Source: Acidimicrobiia bacterium
GTDB lineage: Bacteria; Actinomycetota; Acidimicrobiia; Spongiisociales; UBA5794
Length of the DNA: 13,304 nucleotides
Assembly: GCA_029934555.1 (NCBI GenBank)
Contig: JAOZMA010000033.1
Coordinates: 1 to 13,304, forward strand
Direction: 5' to 3'
Shown here: positions 1-6,071 of the stretch, piece by piece
Layout: every line of letters begins with the position of its first letter
How positions within the stretch are numbered: the stretch's first letter is position 1
Notes under the pieces: generated by a model
Told to the model about the DNA's origin: nothing
The model's input: only the letters and a program-made list of their open reading frames with translations
Database searches by the model: none
Program-made: the position numbers and the translations under genes

Positions 1-94
1 TACGGATTACGGATTACGGATTACGGATTACGGATTACGGATTACGGATTACGGAGTACGGACTACGGACTACGGACTACGGACTACGGACTAC
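1..94. repeat. Heptamer tandem repeat GGATTAC/GGACTAC
   Basis: A partial unit (TAC) is followed by thirteen uninterrupted 7-bp units: seven GGATTAC (4-52), one GGAGTAC (53-59) and five GGACTAC (60-94). The change from one variant to the other in blocks suggests expansion of single units by slippage. The last unit contains the stop codon of the leftward ATPase gene (TAG, complement of 91-93), so the array begins inside the 3' end of that gene. The window starts inside the array, so its true length is unknown. The units resemble the short tandemly repeated repetitive sequences known from cyanobacteria in form only. Confidence 0.97.
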
Positions 95-1104
95 TCCTTC
101 TTCCCCGCATCCAACTCTTGGTGAGCACCGGTTCGCAGGTGACAGGCCGCCAGGTGTTCTTCGGACCCGTTGACGGGCAACAGGGCCGGAATCTCGACGT
201 CACAGATCCCCGCTTGAGCGATCGTGCATCGGGGATGAAAGTGGCATCCCGGTGGCGAATTGATCGGTGAGGGGACGTCGCCTTGGAGGATCACACGATT
301 GCGTGGACGGTCCGGATCCGGGATCGGAATCGCCGACATCAGCGCCTCTGTGTAAGGGTGAACGGGGTTGGCAAAGAGACGGTCGCGATCGGTGAACTCG
401 ACGATCCGGCCGAGGTACATGACTGCCACCCGATCCGAGATGTGTTCGACCACGCCGAGATTGTGAGCGATGAACAGCAACGTCAAGTTCAGTTCTTGCT
501 GTAGCTCCTTCAAGAGATTGAGGACCTGAGCCTGCACGGACACGTCGAGAGCTGAGACGGGTTCGTCGGCGACCAGGAACTCCGGCTCTAGGACCAGGGC
601 ACGGGCGAGGCCTATGCGCTGGCGTTGACCACCTGAAAACTCGTGGGGGTATCTGCCGGCGGCGCTCGGCTCGAGGCCAACAAGGTCGAGCATTCGGTTG
701 ACCTGCTCCCGGCGCTGCTTGCGATTGCCGACCTTGTGCAGGCGGAGACCTTCAGCGATCGAGTCTCCGACCTGCGTTCTCGGATCGAGCGAAGAGAACG
801 GATCCTGAAAGATGATCTGAACCTTCTTGCGGAATGGTTTCAACGCCTTCCCGCTGAGATGGGTGACGTCCTCACCCTCGAAGGTGATCGATCCCGAAGT
901 CGGCTCGAGGAGTCGGACAAGCATCCTGCCGAGCGTGGTCTTGCCGCAGCCGGACTCGCCGACGAGACCGATCGACTCGCCCTTCATGATGTTGAAGCTG
1001 ACACCATCGACGGCATCGACAGTGGCGGTCTCTCGTTGGAGAACACCGCTCTTGACCGGGAACTGCTTCACCAGATCCTTGATCTCAACGAGAGGCTCAC
1101 TCAT
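91..1104 (-). CDS. dppF: Peptide ABC transporter ATP-binding protein, DppF/OppF type
   Basis: This is the second ATPase of the peptide importer; it hydrolyses ATP on the cytoplasmic face as partner of DppD. Seen in the 337 residues: Walker A GESGCGKT (49-56), Q-loop Q100, signature SGGQRQR (157-163), Walker B ending in D180-E181, H-loop H214. A C-terminal oligopeptide/dipeptide-transporter extension (about 247-324) carries the family NPVHPYT motif and four cysteines (C287, C293, C301, C321), which in relatives of this family can hold an iron-sulfur cluster. I chose the ATG at 1104 rather than the longer frame from 1143 because AGGAAGG lies about 8 bases upstream and the resulting start overlaps the dppD stop by 8 bp (translational coupling). 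The stop codon lies inside the heptamer array. Whether the substrate is dipeptides or longer peptides cannot be told from the ATPase. Confidence 0.93.
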   Translation of the reverse strand: MSEPLVEIKDLVKQFPVKSGVLQRETATVDAVDGVSFNIMKGESIGLVGESGCGKTTLGRMLVRLLEPTSGSITFEGEDVTHLSGKALKPFRKKVQIIFQDPFSSLDPRTQVGDSIAEGLRLHKVGNRKQRREQVNRMLDLVGLEPSAAGRYPHEFSGGQRQRIGLARALVLEPEFLVADEPVSALDVSVQAQVLNLLKELQQELNLTLLFIAHNLGVVEHISDRVAVMYLGRIVEFTDRDRLFANPVHPYTEALMSAIPIPDPDRPRNRVILQGDVPSPINSPPGCHFHPRCTIAQAGICDVEIPALLPVNGSEEHLAACHLRTGAHQELDAGKKE

Positions 1105-2152
1105 CGGTAGCCCCTTCCTGGTAGAGCCAGCACCGGACCTCATGCCCGGTGGTATGTTCGATCAGCTGCGGTTCCTTCTGCGTACAGATATCGAGCTTTT
1201 TCTCGACGCGGGCGGAACACCGATCTGCGAACCGGCACCCGGGCGGCAGATCGATGAGTGACGGCACCATGCCGGGGATCGTTTCGAGCGTGTCAACGGG
1301 TGCGCCGAGGACCGGGATCGATCCGATCAATCCTTTCGTATACGGGTGCAACGGATTCTTGAAGATCGAGCGAACATCGGTCTGCTCGACGATCTCACCC
1401 GCGTACATGACGGCGACGCGGTCGGCCATCTCGGCGACGACGCCCAGGTCGTGGGTGATGAGAAGGACTGCGGTGGCTGAGGACTCCTGAAGGTCTCGAA
1501 TCAGATCGAGAATCTGTGCCTGGATGGTGACATCGAGTGCGGTAGTCGGCTCGTCTGCGATCAGCAGTTCGGGTTCACAGGCCAAGGCCATGGCGATCAT
1601 CACTCGTTGCCCCATTCCGCCGGACAGTTCGTGGGGATACGCCTTTGCCCTCGATTCTGGATCGGGGATGCCCACCTCGGTGAGCATGTCGATGGCTTTC
1701 TCCTGTTCGACGTTCTTGGACCAATCCCGATGGAGTTTGTAGACCTCTTTGATCTGGATACCCGATCGCTGCACGGGATTCAGAGCCGACCCCGGTTGCT
1801 GGAAGATCATCGAGATATGCTCGCCCCGAAGATTCCGGAGTTCGTTGTCGTTCAGCTCGAGGATGTCTTGCCCATCGAAGAGGATCTGGCCGGAAACGAC
1901 CTTCCCAGGGTGGGGAATGAGACGCATGATCGAAAAGGAGGTCACCGACTTGCCACATCCGGACTCACCCACGAGCCCAAGCACCTCACCGCGGTGGATC
2001 GACAGGGATACTTCATCGACTGCTTTGACGACACCGTCGCGGGTGTCGAAGTGCGTCTTGAGGCCCTTGATCTCCAGCAGCAGATCGCCAGACTTCCCGC
2101 GTTGCGGCGGTAGCGGGGTGACCTTGTTGGAGGAACGTTTCTTCGATGTCAT
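1097..2152 (-). CDS. dppD: Peptide ABC transporter ATP-binding protein, DppD/OppD type
   Basis: This is the first ATPase of the peptide importer, 351 residues. Seen: a charged N-terminal extension (1-24), Walker A GESGCGKS (62-69), Q-loop Q118, signature LSGGMGQR (176-183), Walker B ending D200-E201, H-loop H234. The C-terminal oligopeptide-transporter domain (about 267-343) has the NPLHPYT motif and cysteines C306, C312, C323 and C341, the same pattern as in the partner ATPase. LSGGM in place of LSGGQ is usual for DppD/OppD proteins. The start codon overlaps the dppC stop as ATGA (2149-2152), so translation is probably coupled. DppD and DppF are both complete and unlike each other, as expected for a heterodimeric peptide-importer motor. 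Confidence 0.94.
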   Translation of the reverse strand: MTSKKRSSNKVTPLPPQRGKSGDLLLEIKGLKTHFDTRDGVVKAVDEVSLSIHRGEVLGLVGESGCGKSVTSFSIMRLIPHPGKVVSGQILFDGQDILELNDNELRNLRGEHISMIFQQPGSALNPVQRSGIQIKEVYKLHRDWSKNVEQEKAIDMLTEVGIPDPESRAKAYPHELSGGMGQRVMIAMALACEPELLIADEPTTALDVTIQAQILDLIRDLQESSATAVLLITHDLGVVAEMADRVAVMYAGEIVEQTDVRSIFKNPLHPYTKGLIGSIPVLGAPVDTLETIPGMVPSLIDLPPGCRFADRCSARVEKKLDICTQKEPQLIEHTTGHEVRCWLYQEGATDE

Positions 2153-3111
2153 CGGTTCAGTGTCGGGTCGAGAGCATCCCGCAGACCGTCACCCATGAGG
2201 TTGAAGCCGAGGACCGTGATCATGATGGCGATGCCAGGGAAGAAGACGAGGAATGGGGAGGTGAACAACTGGTTCCTCTCAGAAGCGAGCATCGATCCCC
2301 ACTCAGCCAGCGGCGGCTGCGCCCCGAGGCCAAGGAACGAGAGACCGGCCGCCTCCAGGATCGCTGTGGCTACACCGAGGGTTGCGAGCACCACAAGCGG
2401 GGTCAGGGCGTTCGGGATCACACGCCGGACCAGCAGTTGTGTCGACGAGGCGCCGAGCGCTTCTGACGCGGCCACATAGTCACTCTCCTTGATGGAGAGC
2501 ACCTGTGCTCGCATCACGCGCGCGTACCCCGGCATGGTGACGATGGCGATGGCGATCAGCGCGTTTCGCAGACCGGGGCCGAGGACGGCAACGATGGCGA
2601 TCGCCAGGAGCAGAGAAGGGAATCCCAGGACCACGTCCATCACCCGCATGATGACATTGTCGATCCATCCTCCTGTGAATCCAGCGATCGCCCCGAAGGC
2701 GCTACCGACGAGCAGCGCGATGGTGACCGTGAAGAAGCCAAGCGTGAGGCTGACCCGGGCGCCGTAGATGATGCGTGAGAACTCGTCCCTCACGTTTCCA
2801 TCGGTTCCCATGACGTGCTGTGGCGTCTCTTCGGAGCAACCAAACGCATGGACACACGGAGGGTCGCGAGGCCCAACGTCCTCTTTGCCGATGAGCACTT
2901 CATTCGGCTCGTACGGGGCCAGGATCGGGGCGAAGACGGCCATGAGAATGAGCAGCGTGACGATGGTCAACCCGATCATCCCCGACTTGCGGCCGCGGAA
3001 GCGTCGGAGAGTGAGCTTCCACTGACTGGATGGTTTGGTGGTAACGAGGTTCCTCTGATCGGTTACGGCCTCGATCTCTTCGACATCCTTGCGTTGGTTG
3101 AAGATGCTCAT
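2149..3111 (-). CDS. dppC: Peptide ABC transporter permease, DppC/OppC type
   Basis: This is an inner-membrane permease subunit of the peptide importer, 320 residues. Seen: a soluble N-terminus (1-42), a first membrane segment (about 44-64) as in the OppC N-terminal domain, an extracytoplasmic loop with the typical MGTD/GRD-like element at about 101-111 (here MGTDGNVRDEF), and five further hydrophobic segments between about 120 and 306. The cytoplasmic EAA loop that contacts the ATPase is clear at 211-236 (AASEALGAS then IPNAL). The extracytoplasmic loop has two cysteines (C86, C92) that could form a local disulfide. The start overlaps the dppB stop as ATGA (3108-3111). Length and order fit the family. 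Confidence 0.93.
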   Translation of the reverse strand: MSIFNQRKDVEEIEAVTDQRNLVTTKPSSQWKLTLRRFRGRKSGMIGLTIVTLLILMAVFAPILAPYEPNEVLIGKEDVGPRDPPCVHAFGCSEETPQHVMGTDGNVRDEFSRIIYGARVSLTLGFFTVTIALLVGSAFGAIAGFTGGWIDNVIMRVMDVVLGFPSLLLAIAIVAVLGPGLRNALIAIAIVTMPGYARVMRAQVLSIKESDYVAASEALGASSTQLLVRRVIPNALTPLVVLATLGVATAILEAAGLSFLGLGAQPPLAEWGSMLASERNQLFTSPFLVFFPGIAIMITVLGFNLMGDGLRDALDPTLNR

Positions 3112-4187
3112 TTGACCCGGATCCTCGGGTCGAGATAGCCGTAGGAGAGGTCGACGAGCAGGTTCACAAGTACATAGCCGCCTGCGATGATCACGGTGAA
3201 GCCTTGCACTACGGCGTAGTCACGACCGGTGATGGCATCGAAGAGCGCTGTGCCCACGCCGGCAAGGCCGAACACCGTCTCGGTGAGCACGGCCCCGCCG
3301 AGCAGCCCGCCCAGTGAGAGACCGATGATGGTGACGACCGGGAGGAGAGCGTTCCTGAGTGCGTGATGACGCACGACACGCGTCTCCGACGCACCCTTTG
3401 CTCTGGCCGTTCTGATGTAGTCCTTGCTCATGACTTCGAGCAACGAGCTACGAGTGATCCGGGCGATGATCGCAAGCGGGATGGTGGCGAGAGCGATCGC
3501 TGGGAGGATCATGTGCCGAATCGCATCCCAGAACACTGCCCATTGGGCTGTGATCAGGGTGTTGAAGATGTAGAAATTCGAGATGAACTCGTTGACCGAG
3601 AACCAGAAACCCTCTTCTTCGAGGTTCCAGCCCCAGACCTCGTAGTAGGGCACAGAGAACACACCTGCGGTGAGGCGACCCGACGGGGGTAAGGCAAACG
3701 GCGTGCCTTTCAGAACCAGAGCGAACACGTAGGCGAGCATAAGGCCGAGCCAGAAGACGGGCATGGATACGCCAATATTGGCGAACGCCATCGTTGCACT
3801 ATCGATTGCCGTGTTGTGCTTGCGGGCGGCGATGATCCCCATCGGGACACCGACCACGACAGCGATCGTGAGGGCAGAGAATGCCAACTCGATCGTCAGA
3901 GGCAAGCGTTCTATGAGAAGCTGGGTCACAGGACGGGAGAATCGGACCGACTCGCCGAGATTGAACGTTATGACGTTCTTCATGTAGATACCGAGTTGGA
4001 CCCAGATCGGATCGTTCAGACCGTTGGCAGCGTCGAACCGTTCGCATGCCTCTGCGGTGGCTCGCTCTCCGAGCATCGAGGTGCAGGGATCTCCCGGGAT
4101 CGCTCGGATGAGAAAGAACACGACGACGATGATCCCGAGGAGAACGGGAATCGCGAGCATGGTGCGACGTGTGATGAATCCGAGCAT
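3108..4187 (-). CDS. dppB: Peptide ABC transporter permease, DppB/OppB type
   Basis: This is the second membrane permease of the peptide importer, 359 residues. Seen: the OppB-type start (membrane segment about 10-29, then IPGDPC), hydrophobic segments near 100-120, 138-158, 226-246, 284-306 and 328-348, and the EAA loop at 256-284 (DYIRTARAKGAS then LRNALLPV). It is longer than many DppB proteins because of an aromatic and acidic stretch (about 172-222) between two membrane segments, which should face outside. The ATG at 4187 has no Shine-Dalgarno sequence that I can see; upstream lies the stem-loop at 4211-4240. This fits lower permease synthesis than binding-protein synthesis. An internal ATG at residue 10 is less likely because it removes the conserved start of the first membrane segment. 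Confidence 0.92.
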   Translation of the reverse strand: MLGFITRRTMLAIPVLLGIIVVVFFLIRAIPGDPCTSMLGERATAEACERFDAANGLNDPIWVQLGIYMKNVITFNLGESVRFSRPVTQLLIERLPLTIELAFSALTIAVVVGVPMGIIAARKHNTAIDSATMAFANIGVSMPVFWLGLMLAYVFALVLKGTPFALPPSGRLTAGVFSVPYYEVWGWNLEEEGFWFSVNEFISNFYIFNTLITAQWAVFWDAIRHMILPAIALATIPLAIIARITRSSLLEVMSKDYIRTARAKGASETRVVRHHALRNALLPVVTIIGLSLGGLLGGAVLTETVFGLAGVGTALFDAITGRDYAVVQGFTVIIAGGYVLVNLLVDLSYGYLDPRIRVK

Positions 4188-4210
4188 GTGTGGGGTGCAG
4201 CGTAGCGAGA

Positions 4211-4240
4211 AGTGGGGGAGGCAATAACGCCTCCCCCACT
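4211..4240 (-). promoter_or_regulatory. Intercistronic stem-loop between dppA and dppB
   Basis: A perfect 12-bp inverted repeat, AGTGGGGGAGGC with GCCTCCCCCACT, encloses a 6-base loop (arms 4211-4222 and 4229-4240). It lies 21 bases after the binding-protein stop codon and 23 bases before the dppB start. No T-run follows on either strand, so a classic intrinsic terminator is unlikely. A stem of this strength between a binding-protein gene and its permease genes is known in other ABC operons to protect the upstream mRNA from 3' decay or to attenuate. That role here is inferred. Confidence 0.8.
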
Positions 4241-4261
4241 CTCAGTTAGCGATGCTGGGGG

Positions 4262-5986
4262 TTAGCCCTCAGCGTTGATCAGGCCGTTCCACAGATAGTC
4301 GTAGTACTCGAACACACCGCTGTTGCCGGTGTGGAGAGGACTCGTTGCGTCAAGGCCGGCCGTGTACGAGACAACGACGTCGTTGGCGTCGAAGGTCGTG
4401 CCGTCATGGAAGGTCACACCCTGACGTAGGGCGCACGTCCACAGCGACAGGTCCTCGTTCGGAACGCACTCGGTGGCCAGCTGTGGCTGGATGTCACCGG
4501 TTGGCGTGTAGCTGTACAGCGCCTCGACGACCTGGGCGCAGGCACGGAGCGACTCGCCGTCGGTCTCATCGGCGCAGTACAACGAGATCGGCTCATTGCC
4601 CTGCATGAAGACCAGCGTGTCCGTTCCGTTGTCCCAGGCGTTGAACATCACCTGGCCCCACGGAGGGGCGTAGGCGCCGGTCACCGTTGCCGTTGCGCCG
4701 AATGCGCTACCGGCGTGGGCGATCGGGACCATCGGGACGAGTGCCTTGATGGCGTTGTTGGCCTCTTCGTAGAGAGGAGCAGCTTCAGTGGCACTAGCCA
4801 TCTGTGATGCCGCCAACAGTGGTTCGTAGATCTCCGGATGGGGAGTGCCGAACTGCATGTTGGTCTCTGCGAAGTGGAAGTCCAGGAAGTTGGTGACGTG
4901 CGGGTAGTCGCCCGTCCATCCCAGAAGGTGAATGCCGTCCAGTTCTCCTGCGGAGGATGCCTGGATGAACTCACCGGACTCCATGACCACAACCTCGGCG
5001 TTGATGTTCAGGTTCGCCTTGAGCTGTGCCTGAATGTCGGCAGCAACGTTGCCCGGTGTGGGCAGGTAGCCGCGTGTCACGTCGCGGTAGTAGATCTTCG
5101 TGTCGAATCCGTCGGCGAATCCGGCCTCTGCGAGCAGAGCCTTGGCAGCTTCGACGTCGAAGTCGTACCACGATTCACCCTCACATCCATTCTCAACCGA
5201 GCATGGTGTGAAGTGCGAAGCCGTCTCTGACCCCGGCGGGTAGAACGTGTCGACGAGACGCTGACGGTCGATAGCAAGTGCCACGGCGTTGCGAACGTCG
5301 ACGTTGTCCCACGGTGCGAACGTATCAGTGAATCCCATGTAGAAGATGTTCGGCTCCGGCTTGTTGAGCAAGGTCAGAGTGTCATCATTCACGATGGTGG
5401 CGTAGTCCTCGGGACCCGGGAACGTCATGCCGTCGGCATTACCGCTCTGGAGCTCCAAGAGCCGTCCGGCGCTCTCCGTCGACCACTTCAAGACCGCCGT
5501 AGCGTGTGGCGCCACTGTGCCGTAGTAGTCGTCGTTGCGGGCATAGATGACCGAGTCGCCTCGTACCCATTCCTGCAGCGTGTACGGACCCGTGCCAACC
5601 GGGCTGTCGAGCGGGGCTCCACCGGTTGCTTCCAGGCTCTCTTCTGACTGGATTCCGAATACACCGAATGCGATCTGCTGAAGGAACGCAGGATGCGGTC
5701 CGCACAGATCGAACTCGACGGTGAACTCGTCTACGGCCGTGATCTTCTCGACACGGCCTCCGTAGTCACAGCCACCAGCATCCAGGACGTAGCCTTCGAA
5801 CCCGGGATCGGGTGCGACGGTTGCCGTGGTTGTGGTTTCGGCAGCGACTGTGGTTTCGGTCGCAACCGTTGTCTCGGTCGCGCCTCCTGCAGCCGTCGTC
5901 GTCGTGTCGTCAGATGACGACCCGCACGCCGCCGCGATGAGAGCCATCACAAAGACGAGAACTATTAGTTTGCTGAATCGTTTCAA
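4262..5986 (-). CDS. dppA: Peptide-binding lipoprotein, SBP family 5, circularly permuted
   Basis: This is the extracytoplasmic peptide receptor of the adjacent importer and first gene of its operon. I start it at the TTG at 5986: AAGGAGG lies 7 bases upstream, and the product then begins with a lipoprotein signal (KRFSKL, hydrophobic core, LIAAAC; lipidated C21). An ATG at 6190 gives a longer frame with no such logic. A Thr/Ala-rich linker follows (27-58). Residues about 62-450 match the middle and C-terminal parts of family 5 binding proteins: VEKITAVDEFTVEFDL (79-94), PVGTGPYTLQEW (129-140), NDDYYG (151-156), AIDRQRLVD (238-246), LLGWTGDYP (354-362). Residues 455-574 match the usual N-terminus: TLVFMQGNEPISL (457-469), GESLRACAQVVEALY (477-491), LRQGVTFHDGTTFDANDVV (520-538). 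Nothing is missing, only the order is changed. Total 574 residues, normal for the family. Eight cysteines besides C21 suggest disulfides. Confidence 0.9.
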   Translation of the reverse strand: MKRFSKLIVLVFVMALIAAACGSSSDDTTTTAAGGATETTVATETTVAAETTTTATVAPDPGFEGYVLDAGGCDYGGRVEKITAVDEFTVEFDLCGPHPAFLQQIAFGVFGIQSEESLEATGGAPLDSPVGTGPYTLQEWVRGDSVIYARNDDYYGTVAPHATAVLKWSTESAGRLLELQSGNADGMTFPGPEDYATIVNDDTLTLLNKPEPNIFYMGFTDTFAPWDNVDVRNAVALAIDRQRLVDTFYPPGSETASHFTPCSVENGCEGESWYDFDVEAAKALLAEAGFADGFDTKIYYRDVTRGYLPTPGNVAADIQAQLKANLNINAEVVVMESGEFIQASSAGELDGIHLLGWTGDYPHVTNFLDFHFAETNMQFGTPHPEIYEPLLAASQMASATEAAPLYEEANNAIKALVPMVPIAHAGSAFGATATVTGAYAPPWGQVMFNAWDNGTDTLVFMQGNEPISLYCADETDGESLRACAQVVEALYSYTPTGDIQPQLATECVPNEDLSLWTCALRQGVTFHDGTTFDANDVVVSYTAGLDATSPLHTGNSGVFEYYDYLWNGLINAEG

Positions 5987-5990
5987 GGGT

Positions 5991-5998
5991 GCCTCCTT
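5991..5998 (-). promoter_or_regulatory. Ribosome binding site of dppA (decides TTG start)
   Basis: On the minus strand the bases AAGGAGGC lie 4-11 bases before the TTG at 5984-5986. It is the best Shine-Dalgarno match in this region. Together with the lipoprotein signal right after it, it fixes the start at TTG. Confidence 0.8.
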
Positions 5999-6008
5999 GC
6001 CCTCTAGG

Positions 6009-6029
6009 GACCGATCGGGGAGATCGGTC
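6009..6029. promoter_or_regulatory. Inverted repeat GACCGATC-n5-GATCGGTC, candidate operator
   Basis: Perfect 8-bp arms (6009-6016 and 6022-6029) around GGGGA lie in the 85-bp divergent region between the peptide operon and the membrane protein gene. On the minus strand a weak -10 candidate TAGCGT (complement of 6036-6041) would place transcription start at the edge of the palindrome, so a repressor bound here could block dppA. It could also be a leader hairpin in the mRNA just before the ribosome site. Function inferred only from position. Confidence 0.5.
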
Positions 6030-6071
6030 GGCTCAACGCTAGTCGCATTGTTGAACGCACGAGTTCGACCG

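Noticed and set aside
1..94. CRISPR array
   Set aside because: The units are 7 bp and contiguous, with no spacers.
1616..1630. LSGGM in place of LSGGQ in the DppD ATPase as a defect
   Set aside because: Methionine at this position is common in DppD/OppD proteins and does not indicate inactivation.
4211..4240. Intrinsic terminator of the dppA gene
   Set aside because: The stem is strong but no T-run follows on the transcribed strand, and the permease genes downstream need to be expressed.
4262..5986. Peptide-binding gene as a simple truncated pseudogene fused to a neighbour
   Set aside because: All family segments occur once and together give normal length, with an open frame, signal, ribosome site and operon context; permutation explains the order better than decay.
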